Below are positions 1 to 9,151 of a stretch of DNA of 64,000 nucleotides, piece by piece (the stretch's first letter is position 1; each line of letters opens with the position of its first letter). Under the pieces are notes generated by a model. It was given only the letters and a program-made list of their open reading frames with translations. It did not search any database and was not told the origin of the DNA. Source of the DNA: Firmicutes bacterium UBA6806 (lineage in GTDB: Bacteria > Bacillota > Clostridia > Peptostreptococcales > Acidaminobacteraceae); NCBI GenBank assembly GCA_002452745.1, contig DKFC01000044.1, forward strand, positions 126,130-190,129, in the 5' to 3' direction. The translations under genes and the position numbers were made by a program.

Positions 1-27
1 GCGCTCTCCCAGCTGAGCTATACCCCC
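1..27 (-). tRNA. tRNA-Ala, 5' part only
   Basis: On the minus strand the 5' part of a tRNA is readable: acceptor strand GGGGGTA, T8-A9, D-stem GCTC/GAGC and D-loop AGCTGGGA. This matches the common tRNA-Ala start in Firmicutes. The anticodon lies outside the window, so the isotype is inferred from the 5' half only. Confidence 0.8.
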
Positions 28-61
28 ATTTGAATCATAAATACCTTTATGACATAAGAAG

Positions 62-90
62 ATTATACCAGTTATTTAAGGATTTATCAA
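62..90 (-). promoter_or_regulatory. Promoter of the tRNA-Ala gene
   Basis: On the minus strand TTGATA (90-85) and TATAAT (67-62) are separated by exactly 17 bp. They lie about 35 bp upstream of the tRNA 5' end, a near-consensus housekeeping promoter. Confidence 0.75.
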
Positions 91-144
91 TTCAAATTTA
101 CTCAAAATAGACTGACCTTAATCCGATCCCGTCAATAAAGTAAA

Positions 145-1308
145 TCAAAGATTTGCCAGAAGTTCACTATAAACATAGTATGCCTCTACGATTTGGCTAA
201 CTTCGCATCGCTCATCTCGCATGTGCGCCAATTTATAGTCCCCTGGGCCAAATCCAATTGTCGGAACGCCCATGCTTACCGGTGTAATGGCATTTGTTCC
301 AAAATCCCAGAAGTCAAATGGTGGTACTTGTCTCTTGGTCACACCTACATACGCTCTTTCAAGTGCTTTTGTAAACGGGTGTTCTTCCTCAATTTTCCAA
401 GGGTCATGCATGGGTTCATAGGTGAGCTGCTTCCCTTTCCAAGTGGTGTGATACAGTGTGCCAACTTCCCAAGAAGCTCGTTTTCCCTCGATCAGCTGAT
501 CCATTTCAGCTTTAACTTGCTCCAAAGTCTCTCCTATAGAAAGCCTTCTGTCCAAATAAATTGAACACTGACTTGGTACGGCATTTAACGAAGCCGCCTC
601 ACTGGAGATGTCTGATAAAACAATCGTTCCATGTTGACCCTTTTCATGGAACAACGACTCATTCAGATGCTCGACGCCTTTTATGATTTCCGCCATTTCA
701 TAGACGGCATTGATTCCCTTTTCTGGAGCTGAACCGTGGGCAGAAACACCGTGAGTGGTTATTCGAATCTGAGCTTTTCCCTTGTGTCCAAGTGTTATGC
801 GGTTATCACTTGGCTCACAGATAACACAGTAGTCAGGCATCAAATTTAATTCTCTATAGAGATGTTTTAAATTTTCGCCGTCACAAAATTCTTCACAAAC
901 CGTTCCCGTCACATAGACTGTCTTTCCATCTATATACCCCCTGTCTCTGGCAAGTGCCACAGCATAAATACTGGCACATAGGGCGGATTTCATATCGACA
1001 CTGCCACGTCCCCAAATAAAGCCCTCTCGGTTTTCTCCCGAAAAAGGAGGCACTTGCCACGCCACTTCATCAGTGACGCGAACCGTATCTAGGTGGCTGT
1101 CAAATTGGATTTTGTTCGGTCCATCTCCAATTCTTCCGATTACATTTCCAGTGGTATCAATTAGAACTTCATCATAACCAAGTCGCTCCATCTCCATTTT
1201 CATAAACTGTGCAAGTGTCTCTTCTTCGTTACTATAGCTCTTTATTTGAACTGCCTTTTGAACAAATTCTATCAATTCAAGTTCTTTATTTGAGTACATT
1301 TGATCCAT
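145..1308 (-). CDS. ygeY: M20-family hydrolase, YgeY type
   Basis: The 387-residue protein is a zinc-dependent M20/ArgE-like amidohydrolase of the YgeY group. Metal and catalytic motifs are visible: FDSHLDTV (H72, D74), GRGSVDMKSA (D105), the EE pair at 139-140, and CEPSD (E165). Family members hydrolyse amide bonds of small N-substituted amino acids; the YgeY substrate is not settled. The start has AAGGGGA upstream and overlaps the end of the ammonia-lyase gene by 23 bp, so the two are translationally coupled. The pair recalls the ygeX-ygeY order of the E. coli cluster, but no selenium-dependent genes are visible here. Confidence 0.85.
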   Translation of the reverse strand: MDQMYSNKELELIEFVQKAVQIKSYSNEEETLAQFMKMEMERLGYDEVLIDTTGNVIGRIGDGPNKIQFDSHLDTVRVTDEVAWQVPPFSGENREGFIWGRGSVDMKSALCASIYAVALARDRGYIDGKTVYVTGTVCEEFCDGENLKHLYRELNLMPDYCVICEPSDNRITLGHKGKAQIRITTHGVSAHGSAPEKGINAVYEMAEIIKGVEHLNESLFHEKGQHGTIVLSDISSEAASLNAVPSQCSIYLDRRLSIGETLEQVKAEMDQLIEGKRASWEVGTLYHTTWKGKQLTYEPMHDPWKIEEEHPFTKALERAYVGVTKRQVPPFDFWDFGTNAITPVSMGVPTIGFGPGDYKLAHMRDERCEVSQIVEAYYVYSELLANL

Positions 1309-2380
1309 TCTCTAAGTCCCCTTCCGTATTAAAAATCAAAATAACTGAGTTCTCATCCAAATTGAGCTGTCGCTTCATCGTCTCATATTCGGGGTTTGAT
1401 AGCACCTCTTCGATTAAGCCCAATCCCACAGCACCAGATTCTCCAGCACTAAATGCCACATCGCCCTCCACTGGGTTCCGTGCTCGTCTCATACCCGTAA
1501 CCGTTATTTCATCTCTGCACTTTAAAAAGTAATTTCCCTTAGCTTTTAAAAGCGGATAGGTTATAAAATTAGCTTCACCACAATTTAGCCCAGCCATAAT
1601 CGTGAAGGGTTCACCGCCTATACTAATTACCCGTCCCCGTTTCACGGATTCATAAATACAAGCGACTTCACTGGATTCAATAACACCTATTTGTGGCATC
1701 ATGTCTGTAATCTGATTGCACAAAAACCAGATAACGCCACCTGCCATTGACCCTACACCTGCCTGTAAAAAAACATGTGTTGGCTGTATTGTGATTTGAT
1801 GAATCGCTTCCCGCACCATCGTTGTATACCCCATGACGATATCGTTTGCAGTCTCCACATTATCAGGCAAAGCTGTATCTTGAACCAGATAATATCCATT
1901 TTCACGAGCATAGCTTGCCGCATGGCGCACCGTGTCATCATAGTTCATCTCTGTGACGATTACCTCTGCGCTATGTGCTTCAATTGCCTCTACTCTACGC
2001 CTCTCACTTCCCTTTGGCATAAAGATCACTGCTTTGTGTCCCAACTGGTTTGCTCGCCACGCAAGTGCCTTTCCATGATTTCCATCTGTACAAGAGACAA
2101 ATGTATACGTCTTTCCTTTATTCGCCCCTATAATCTTGTCTAGAGCATAACTGACTCCTAGCCCCTTAAACGCGTTAAGCCCAAACCGATGGGATTCATC
2201 TTTGACAAATATCCCCTTCACATTTAGAGTGCTAGCAAGTGATTTTAATTCTATCAAGGGCGTCTCAGCATATGCATCCATTGATTTATGAAATGCATAA
2301 ACTTCATCAAAATTCTGGGGCAGATGAATTGCCTCATCGTCTTCAATGAGTCCGCCTAACCATAATTCTATTGCTTGCAT
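1286..2380 (-). CDS. ygeX: 2,3-diaminopropionate ammonia-lyase
   Basis: This is a fold-type II PLP enzyme that converts 2,3-diaminopropionate to pyruvate and two ammonia (family knowledge). The PLP lysine is K72 in RFGLNAFKGLG, and a glycine-rich phosphate loop (AGVGSMAGG) lies near residue 210. The true start is the ATG at 2380, preceded by GGAAGG; an upstream in-frame start at 2404 has no comparable site. The 364 residues are slightly shorter than the roughly 398 of E. coli DpaL. It is first in a two-gene unit with the YgeY hydrolase, and an AraC regulator diverges from it. Confidence 0.9.
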   Translation of the reverse strand: MQAIELWLGGLIEDDEAIHLPQNFDEVYAFHKSMDAYAETPLIELKSLASTLNVKGIFVKDESHRFGLNAFKGLGVSYALDKIIGANKGKTYTFVSCTDGNHGKALAWRANQLGHKAVIFMPKGSERRRVEAIEAHSAEVIVTEMNYDDTVRHAASYARENGYYLVQDTALPDNVETANDIVMGYTTMVREAIHQITIQPTHVFLQAGVGSMAGGVIWFLCNQITDMMPQIGVIESSEVACIYESVKRGRVISIGGEPFTIMAGLNCGEANFITYPLLKAKGNYFLKCRDEITVTGMRRARNPVEGDVAFSAGESGAVGLGLIEEVLSNPEYETMKRQLNLDENSVILIFNTEGDLENGSNVLK

Positions 2381-2499
2381 CTTGTCACCTTCCTTTGGTA
2401 TCATTATATTAGCGATTTAGAGTTATTAATATCAAAATTAAGCCATATTATATCGTTATATTCTCAAATTATTTTCTCGTGTTTTTATGGAGGCTTCAC

Positions 2500-3396
2500 A
2501 TGCAACAGTATAATATCGTCATCGACAAAAACAAAAAAGAAACCACAATACATGGTTCCTTTGCCTTTCCACTGGCTATTTACACAACCCAAATTAGAAA
2601 AAACATCGTCGGTTTTATAGATTGGCACTGGCATGAAGAACTTCAGTTCTGTATTGTTACCAATGGGCAAGTTCAGTTCAACATAGATGGTGATTCCCTT
2701 GTTTTAACTGAGGGCGAAGGCCTATTTATAAACCAAAACCAACTTCATAAAGCCCAAAATCATCTGGATTCTGATGCGTCTTACATCTGTTTTGATCTTC
2801 ACATGCGCCTTTTGGCCAGCTATGCGGGAAGTGTCATAGACACCAAATACGTCCAGGGCTACACCGATAATCCAGCTTTCAGATTTTACTTATTTAAACA
2901 AGAAGTTGCTTGGCAAAGAGAAGCGATTTCAAGCCTAAAGGAGATTTATCGAATCTATAATGAACAAACATATGGCTTTGAACTCCAAATTGTCATTCTA
3001 TTTTCATCCATCTGGCTTTCAATGATTAAAAATTGGTTTTCCAAACGTTCAGAAGAAGTTATCAGAAGCAGGGACTATGTTGATTTTCGAACAGTTATGG
3101 ACTATATTCACAACCACTATATGGACAAAATAGATTTATCCAACTTGGCAAAAGAGGCTTCTCTTTCCAAGAGTTCTCTATGCCGAAAATTCAAACGGCA
3201 GATGAATGCCACCGTCTTTGAATACATTATCAACTACAGGCTTTCCGCCGCTGCACATCTGCTATTAAATACAGATCAAACCATTTCAACCATTGCCTAT
3301 AACTGCGGCTTTGGGAGCACTAGCTATTTTATCGAAAAATTTAAAGAAAAGACAAATTGCACCCCTCTTTATTATAGAAAGGTGAATTTGCCTTAA
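2500..3396 (+). CDS. AraC-family regulator with N-terminal cupin
   Basis: The 298-residue protein has an N-terminal AraC-type cupin, including WHWHEELQF near residues 47-55, and a C-terminal double helix-turn-helix with the typical ending around CGFGSTSYFIEKFKEKTNCTP. The start at 2500 is chosen because GGAGG lies six bases upstream; the ATG at 2479 has none. It diverges from ygeX across about 120 bp, so it probably senses a substrate of the diaminopropionate pathway and activates ygeX-ygeY. That link is inferred from position alone. Confidence 0.85.
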   Translation: MQQYNIVIDKNKKETTIHGSFAFPLAIYTTQIRKNIVGFIDWHWHEELQFCIVTNGQVQFNIDGDSLVLTEGEGLFINQNQLHKAQNHLDSDASYICFDLHMRLLASYAGSVIDTKYVQGYTDNPAFRFYLFKQEVAWQREAISSLKEIYRIYNEQTYGFELQIVILFSSIWLSMIKNWFSKRSEEVIRSRDYVDFRTVMDYIHNHYMDKIDLSNLAKEASLSKSSLCRKFKRQMNATVFEYIINYRLSAAAHLLLNTDQTISTIAYNCGFGSTSYFIEKFKEKTNCTPLYYRKVNLP

Positions 3397-3505
3397 CTTT
3401 CTCACATATATAACCCAATTTTTAGGCCTATTTTTTTGATTTAAAAGAACCTGCTTTAAATTACATTATAGTTCATTTTCCACTTTAGTATTCGATGAGC
3501 TCTAT

Positions 3506-5251
3506 TTACACTCTGAATTGTTTAATCAACGTATTGAGGCGATGTGCCACTTCATTCAGCCTAGAGGTCTCTTCGTTGATTTCAGTCATGCCCGCAAGTT
3601 GTTGTTCTGACGATGCGGAAACTTCCTCTGTTGCCGCAGAAGTTTCTTCGGTTGAAGCCGAAATATTCAGCACCGATTCAAGGATATCTGTTCTCATTTC
3701 GTTCATATCCTTTGCTTCAGTTGTCAGTTGATCTACTTCTTTGTTGATGCTGTCAATTGCCCTTGCAATTCCTTCAAACTGAACTTTAGTTGTATCCACC
3801 ATCTCATTTTGGCTTTGAATAACCACTTTTACATCATCCATTGTCTCAACAGATAATTTAGAATATCGGTTAATATCGTCAATGATGTTCTTAATTTCTG
3901 AGACAGCTGTTGCCGACTGAACGGCCAGTTTTCGAATTTCCTCAGCCACAACTGCAAATCCCCTGCCAGCTTCTCCTGCTCTTGAAGCCTCTATGGAAGC
4001 ATTCAGTGCTAATAGATTGGTTTGGTCAGATATATCGGTAATCGAATTGGTAATGGAATTAATTTTTTTATTGGACTCATCCACCTTTTGGATAACTTCT
4101 GCAATTTTTTGAGTTGCTTCATCAGTTCTTACAGAAGCATCCTCAAGACGACCCATTGTTTTAACACCTTCTTGACTCTTGACGACTGTTTCCTCTATAG
4201 AGCGATTCATTCTCAGCGTTGACTCTGCTATAAACTCGATCCCTCTCGACAGGGTATTCATTTTTTCTGCCACTAACTCCGCACCTCTTGCCTCATCTGA
4301 AACAGCATTTGCCACTTCTTGAATAGTGATAACCACTTCATTAATCGCCTTTGTGGTCTCACTGGTTATCTGATTCAGTGATTCAGATAAATTTCCCACT
4401 GATTCAGCTGACTCCACAGTGGTTTCAATCATTGATCGCATATTTGTCAGCATCAAATTAAAAGACTCTGCCAAAATAGCAGTTTCATCTGTATTCTTAT
4501 GTTCAATTGGTTCTAAAGTGAGATTCCCTTTGGAAACTTCTTCAAGCGCCACTGTAATCTTCTTGATTGGCTTGGTCAAGTGATTTGAGAAAATCCATAT
4601 GATGATGAATCCACCAACGACTGCCACTAAGAGCACAATTAGTAGATTGAGTAGTATATAATTTGCAGATGCATCGAAATCCTGCTTATATGCTCCCACT
4701 GACACAATCCACTGCCAATCTTCATCATAGGCCTGATAAGAAATTTTAGTCCCAACGGTTTCAGAATTAGGCAGTGTCCATTGATATTCTAAAAATCCAT
4801 CGCCCGACATGGCTGCTTTGATTTGCTCCTGAACCAGTTTCATACCCGATCCGGATTTGTCTTCAACATCCCATACATTTTGACCCTCTAAAGATGGATG
4901 CATCACCTCAATCCCATCGGGTGAATAGATGACAAAATACCCATTGGCACCAAGATCTACAGCTTTGCTAATTGGCCTCTTACCTTCAGCATCCATTGGG
5001 CCAAGCAATTGTTCCTTAACTGCCTCCTTAGCTTCTTCGAGTGATACCGCTCCTTTATCAGCAGCCTTCTTCTCACTTTCTATAAGCTGCATCGCCTGAG
5101 TCACCGCATTTTTTAAAATCACTTCCCCTTTACTTGTCAGCGCCGTTTTAGACTGACGATAACTTATCATCCCCACGAGAAGCATCGGCACAATTAACAA
5201 CAGAGCCGATATCGTCACCAACTTAGCACGCATGGTATACTTTACTTTCAT
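3506..5251 (-). CDS. Methyl-accepting chemotaxis protein with Cache sensor
   Basis: The 581-residue chemoreceptor has a first membrane segment near residues 10-30 and an extracytoplasmic single Cache domain near 35-185 (contains HPSLEGQNVWDVEDKSG). A second membrane segment follows near 190-215, then HAMP and a long cytoplasmic coiled coil. The signalling tip is NLLALNASIEASRAGEAGRG. A C-terminal CheR/CheB tether is not obvious. The Cache type often binds small carboxylates or amino acids, but the ligand cannot be read. The start has GGAGGG seven bases upstream. The gene stands alone with no chemotaxis operon nearby. Confidence 0.9.
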   Translation of the reverse strand: MKVKYTMRAKLVTISALLLIVPMLLVGMISYRQSKTALTSKGEVILKNAVTQAMQLIESEKKAADKGAVSLEEAKEAVKEQLLGPMDAEGKRPISKAVDLGANGYFVIYSPDGIEVMHPSLEGQNVWDVEDKSGSGMKLVQEQIKAAMSGDGFLEYQWTLPNSETVGTKISYQAYDEDWQWIVSVGAYKQDFDASANYILLNLLIVLLVAVVGGFIIIWIFSNHLTKPIKKITVALEEVSKGNLTLEPIEHKNTDETAILAESFNLMLTNMRSMIETTVESAESVGNLSESLNQITSETTKAINEVVITIQEVANAVSDEARGAELVAEKMNTLSRGIEFIAESTLRMNRSIEETVVKSQEGVKTMGRLEDASVRTDEATQKIAEVIQKVDESNKKINSITNSITDISDQTNLLALNASIEASRAGEAGRGFAVVAEEIRKLAVQSATAVSEIKNIIDDINRYSKLSVETMDDVKVVIQSQNEMVDTTKVQFEGIARAIDSINKEVDQLTTEAKDMNEMRTDILESVLNISASTEETSAATEEVSASSEQQLAGMTEINEETSRLNEVAHRLNTLIKQFRV

Positions 5252-5417
5252 AACTCCCTCCTACAACTAAAACTCTTTTTTATTGTTTCATATAAAACTA
5301 TAATACCATAACATTTCTCTCCAATATATACCCAAAATACAACAAATTACATAAATTAATGTAATTATTTCTACAATTAGAACCGCACGGTTTTCCAGTT
5401 GTTCTTTATGCCAACAC

Positions 5418-5494
5418 AAAAAGCCATCTGGCAAGTGTGGTGACACCCAAAAGTTAGACTTATAGGAATCAGCCCATTTTCCAAATGGCTTTTT
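5418..5494 (-). repeat. Long-loop hairpin containing an IS3-like end
   Basis: A 14-bp stem (5418-5431 with 5481-5494, AAAAAGCCAT core, one wobble) encloses a 49-base loop. Inside the loop, 5441-5460 reads on the minus strand as AGTCTAACTTTTGGGTGTCA, which resembles the terminal repeat of IS3/IS150-type elements from memory. It could terminate the DEAD-box helicase transcript or be a solo IS end. The rest of 5252-5551 holds no supported gene; the 72-codon open frame there is not protein-like. Confidence 0.35.
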
Positions 5495-5551
5495 TATGAT
5501 TTTCAAATCTCATCGTTTTTTAGTGCTATCGTTTTTTTAGTGCTAATGTCT

Positions 5552-6658
5552 TTAAAGTGACTTTGCAAATGAAAATTTGGTGATTTCCATACCAATATAT
5601 GCTTCAATTTTTTTTAGCCGCTGGTCATCTTTTCCCGTTAAAACGGTATATGCCACCCCTTGATAGCCTGCCCTTCCAGTTCTTCCAATTCTATGAACAT
5701 AATCCTCAGGCAAGTCTGGAAGGTTGTAGTTGATAACATGTGATACTTCACTGATATCCAGTCCTCTTGACGCAACATCTGTGGTCACAAGGTATTTAAA
5801 TTCACCATCTCTAAAGCCCTTCATGACACTTTCTCTTACGGTCTGATTTAACCCCCCGTGAAGTTTTTCAACGGATAAGTCAAACTCCAGAAGTGCTTTG
5901 TGCAAACTGTCCACTCCAATCCTCGAACGGCAAAAGATAATACCCTTCACTGGATAATCTCTTTTAAATATCTCAAGTAAATCCTGTATTTTCCTACGGT
6001 TGGAAGAGATGACCACAAATTGAGAAATATTCGTCAAAATTACAGCCTCTTTGGGAGCTGTAATCTGCTGATACATTTCCATATAGTTCCCTGCAAACTG
6101 AGAGACAGACTCATCAATAGTTGCCGAGAATAAAAGTGTTTGTTTCTTTTCAGGCAGGTAATCCATGATTCTCTTGATTTCTTCTAAAAACCCACCTTTG
6201 AACAAATTGTCTGCTTCATCTATAACGAGCGTCTCCACCTGAGACAAATCCAGCCTTCCTCTGTCTAAATGGTGCAATAATCTTCCAGGTGTTGCAATAA
6301 TAACGTCCACTGCACCTTCAAGGGCATGCAGTTGTGCCGTAAAATCTTGTCCACCATAGATATTGAGCACGGAAATATCATAAAACAAATTGGCAACCTC
6401 AGTAATCTGAATTGCAAGTTCCCTTGTGGGCGCTATGACAAGTGCAGAGATACGGTTTGCGCCTACATCAATTTTTTGAAGCAGCGGCAGTAAAAAGGCC
6501 AGCGTTTTCCCTGTACCTGTCTGTGCCTCCGCAACCACATCAATCCCTTTTGCAATCAAGGGAATTGCCATCTTTTGAATCGGGGTGGGTTCTGATATAA
6601 AGTTTTCTTCTAATATTTGGGTGTAGAAGTGGTTCACCCCTAATTTGCTAAATGACAT
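5552..6658 (-). CDS. DEAD-box ATP-dependent RNA helicase
   Basis: The 368-residue helicase is nearly core-only. Motifs in order are the Q motif (PTPIQ), Walker A (AQTGTGKT), PTRELA, TPGRLL, VIDEADNL, SAT, and motif VI HRIGRTGRAG. It unwinds RNA duplexes in cold adaptation, ribosome assembly or decay (family knowledge). The start at 6658 is an ATG with AGAGGA upstream; the longer reading would begin at a TTG inside that Shine-Dalgarno region. It lacks the long basic tail of CshA-type enzymes. It is monocistronic. Confidence 0.9.
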   Translation of the reverse strand: MSFSKLGVNHFYTQILEENFISEPTPIQKMAIPLIAKGIDVVAEAQTGTGKTLAFLLPLLQKIDVGANRISALVIAPTRELAIQITEVANLFYDISVLNIYGGQDFTAQLHALEGAVDVIIATPGRLLHHLDRGRLDLSQVETLVIDEADNLFKGGFLEEIKRIMDYLPEKKQTLLFSATIDESVSQFAGNYMEMYQQITAPKEAVILTNISQFVVISSNRRKIQDLLEIFKRDYPVKGIIFCRSRIGVDSLHKALLEFDLSVEKLHGGLNQTVRESVMKGFRDGEFKYLVTTDVASRGLDISEVSHVINYNLPDLPEDYVHRIGRTGRAGYQGVAYTVLTGKDDQRLKKIEAYIGMEITKFSFAKSL

Positions 6659-6766
6659 TCTTTGTCCTCTCGTCAAAAAAGCGCATCAACATAGTGCGCT
6701 CTTATTTAAATCATATTTTTGATTATACACTTGCATCATGATGTTGTCGAGAAAGACCGTATAAAT

Positions 6767-8029
6767 TTATGATTTTCGTATTAATGCCATCATGAGATCA
6801 TTCACATTGGTTCCTGTGGGGCCAGTCATAATCAAATCATTGGCTGATTTTAATGCATTGTATGCGTTGTTCATATTGAGTTCTTCAAAGGCATCCATGC
6901 CAGACGCTTCAATTCTTTTAATTGTCAAACCATCCACCAAGCCGCCAGCTGCATCTGTTGGTCCATCTGTTCCATCAGATCCTATTGAAAAAAATACAAT
7001 GTCCTCGTGACCTTCCAATTCAATTGCCGCAGCCAAAGCCGCTTCCTGATTCCTGCCACCTTTTCCACTTCCAATGACTTTAACGATTGTCTCTCCTCCT
7101 GCAATTAAAGCAATTCCAGTGTCTTTATTTTCACTTTGGGGAATAACAGCATGTACTTGTTTTGCAATTTCACTTATTTGCTTGCCAACATGACGCGCTT
7201 CATCAACTATAGCTGATGATATCAAAAGCGGCCTATACCCTTTCTTCAAACAAGATTCAACCGCAGCTTCACAAAGTATCTCCACGCTGCCCGTAACCAC
7301 ATATTCACAGTTCTTAATCGACTTAGGCGTCTCAATAGAAATTGCATCCAAAATCGCCTGTTCAAAATAAATATTGTATTTTTCAAGGACACCAAGCGCT
7401 TCTTCGGCAGTAGACCCATCTGATGTTACCGGCCCCGAGGCAATGATGTCCGCCGCATTTCCAATCACATCTGAGAGAATTACAGCCCTGATATCAATAT
7501 CTCTTCTAAATTCGGCAAATCGCCCTCCCTTTACCGCAGATAAATGCTTCCTCACTGCATTTATTTCGTCAATATTCGCGCCTCTCTTTAGGAGCATTTC
7601 AGTGATATCAACAATATCTTTTAGCGAAATTCCCTCTAGAGGCAGTTCGAACAGCGATGATCCACCTCCTGAAAAAAGCATCAAGAGTGTGGTATCTCCA
7701 TCCATGCTAGACACCAAATCTATTGCCTTTCGTGCTGCATAAATTGAATTTTCATCTGGTAGTGGATGTCCCGACTCAATCATCTCAAAAGATTCAATAT
7801 TCCCTTTAGAATGTCCATACTTAGTGATTATTAACCCCTTAACAATTCGATTTTTTAATTTTTTCTGTGCAGCACATGCCATATTCCAAGCTGCTTTCCC
7901 AATTGCTATAACAATTATTTTTTCTTTCATATTCATATTATTGATTGCTTTTTCAACAGATGATTCAGGCAAAACCGCTGCAATAGATTCAGCCATGATT
8001 TCTTTAGCATCTAACCGCAATGACTCCAT
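6767..8029 (-). CDS. Glycerate 2-kinase (GckA/TtuD-MOFRL family)
   Basis: The 420-residue protein has the DUF4147 N-terminal kinase domain (IAIGKAAWNMA near residues 41-51, LLMLFSGGGSSLFELP) and the C-terminal MOFRL domain (GSGKGGRNQEAAL, then GSDGTDGPTDAAGG). Family members phosphorylate D-glycerate to 2-phosphoglycerate, feeding lower glycolysis. The start has GAGGAGA upstream. It is the last gene of the 6.8-13.8 kb cluster and follows a D-2-hydroxyacid dehydrogenase that could supply D-glycerate from hydroxypyruvate. Confidence 0.88.
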   Translation of the reverse strand: MESLRLDAKEIMAESIAAVLPESSVEKAINNMNMKEKIIVIAIGKAAWNMACAAQKKLKNRIVKGLIITKYGHSKGNIESFEMIESGHPLPDENSIYAARKAIDLVSSMDGDTTLLMLFSGGGSSLFELPLEGISLKDIVDITEMLLKRGANIDEINAVRKHLSAVKGGRFAEFRRDIDIRAVILSDVIGNAADIIASGPVTSDGSTAEEALGVLEKYNIYFEQAILDAISIETPKSIKNCEYVVTGSVEILCEAAVESCLKKGYRPLLISSAIVDEARHVGKQISEIAKQVHAVIPQSENKDTGIALIAGGETIVKVIGSGKGGRNQEAALAAAIELEGHEDIVFFSIGSDGTDGPTDAAGGLVDGLTIKRIEASGMDAFEELNMNNAYNALKSANDLIMTGPTGTNVNDLMMALIRKS

Positions 8030-8073
8030 TTTACTTTCTCCTCACTTGTTAAATAGGTGCACTTAAAAGTATT

Positions 8074-8100
8074 TCAATTGAAAAGAGCCTTTTCAATTGA
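8074..8100. repeat. 12-bp perfect hairpin between dehydrogenase and kinase genes
   Basis: TCAATTGAAAAG and CTTTTCAATTGA flank a three-base AGC loop. The hairpin overlaps the dehydrogenase stop codon. There is no clean U-tract, so a processing, stability or partial-termination role is more likely than a strong terminator. Confidence 0.6.
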
Positions 8101-9064
8101 CAATATTTATCGCACCACCATCCATATATGCCTTGATATTCATAGCTGTGCTTTCCAAAATCCTCTTTCTACTCTCTATAGCCGCCCAGGAAATATGTGG
8201 TGTAATTAAACAATTAGGTGCCTTTAAAAGAGGGTTATCACTCTGAATTGGTTCTATGCTAACAACATCTAAGCCTGCGGCTTTAACCTTACCCGTTTCC
8301 AAAGCAAATGCCAAGTCTGTTTCGACAATCAATGCACCTCTGCTGTTATTAATAATTATAACACCGTCTTTCATTTGATTGATTGTATTTTTATTGATTA
8401 ATCCATTTGTCTCTGTAGTTAGTGGACAATGGAGCATAATGACGTCCGCTTCGCTCAATAATTGATTTAATTCAACATATGTTCCAATTTCTTTTCCAGA
8501 GTCGTTGATATTCGCATCATACGCCAACACGTTCATTCCCATTGCTTTTGCAATAGCGCCTGTTTGTTGACCAATTCTTCCAAATCCAATGATTCCAACA
8601 GTCTTCTCACTTAGCTCAATTAGGGGATAGTCCCAATAGCACCAATCATCATTGGTTTCCCATCTGCCTCCAAATACCGTTTGGCTATGATGTCCAACAT
8701 GATGACAAACTTCCAATAGTAAGGCTATCGCAAATTGAGCTACTATTTTAGTCCCATAAGTTGGAACATTTGCAACTAAAATATTTTTTTCTCTTGCATA
8801 CTCAGAATCTATCACATTATAACCCGTGGCAAGGACACTGATTAATTTTATATTTTGGCAGGCGTCTATAACCTTTCTTGTAATTGGTGTCTTATTTGTA
8901 ACGACGATTTCTGCATTGCCAATCCTCGTTATAATTTCCTCTTCATCATTCAGACTTGTTCTTTCATAAACTTCAACGAGACCAATTTTTTCAAGAGCAT
9001 CCCAACTTAAATCTCCAGGATTTACTGTATATCCATCCAGTATCACTATTTTTGTATCTTTCAT
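8093..9064 (-). CDS. D-2-hydroxyacid dehydrogenase (glycerate dehydrogenase-like)
   Basis: The 323-residue NAD(P)-dependent enzyme has a Rossmann motif GFGRIGQQTG near residue 160, the active-site arginine in NNSRGALI, and the catalytic histidine in ITPHISWAA. Next to a glycerate kinase the likely reaction is hydroxypyruvate to D-glycerate, although the family includes lactate- and formate-type enzymes, so the substrate is inferred. The start has GAGGTG upstream. It lies between the symporter and the kinase in one transcriptional direction. Confidence 0.88.
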   Translation of the reverse strand: MKDTKIVILDGYTVNPGDLSWDALEKIGLVEVYERTSLNDEEEIITRIGNAEIVVTNKTPITRKVIDACQNIKLISVLATGYNVIDSEYAREKNILVANVPTYGTKIVAQFAIALLLEVCHHVGHHSQTVFGGRWETNDDWCYWDYPLIELSEKTVGIIGFGRIGQQTGAIAKAMGMNVLAYDANINDSGKEIGTYVELNQLLSEADVIMLHCPLTTETNGLINKNTINQMKDGVIIINNSRGALIVETDLAFALETGKVKAAGLDVVSIEPIQSDNPLLKAPNCLITPHISWAAIESRKRILESTAMNIKAYMDGGAINIVN

Positions 9065-9090
9065 TTTTCACCTCAACCCTTTAAAATGAT

Positions 9091-9127
9091 ATGCCTATAT
9101 CCTCAATGTCAAATCGAATATAGGCAT
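9091..9127. repeat. Intergenic hairpin, 10-bp perfect stem
   Basis: ATGCCTATAT (9091-9100) pairs with ATATAGGCAT (9118-9127) in the gap between the symporter and the dehydrogenase. On the minus strand it is followed by a short TTTT, so it may act as a weak terminator or processing site. Confidence 0.55.
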
Positions 9128-9151
9128 TCTTACTTCTTTTAATACAATTTA

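Noticed and set aside
5288..5506. 72-codon open frame between the chemoreceptor and helicase genes
   Set aside because: It spans a hairpin and IS-like sequence, has no ribosome binding site and no family match; not protein-like.
7374..7742. 122-codon open frame opposite the glycerate kinase
   Set aside because: Antisense shadow of a well-supported kinase gene.
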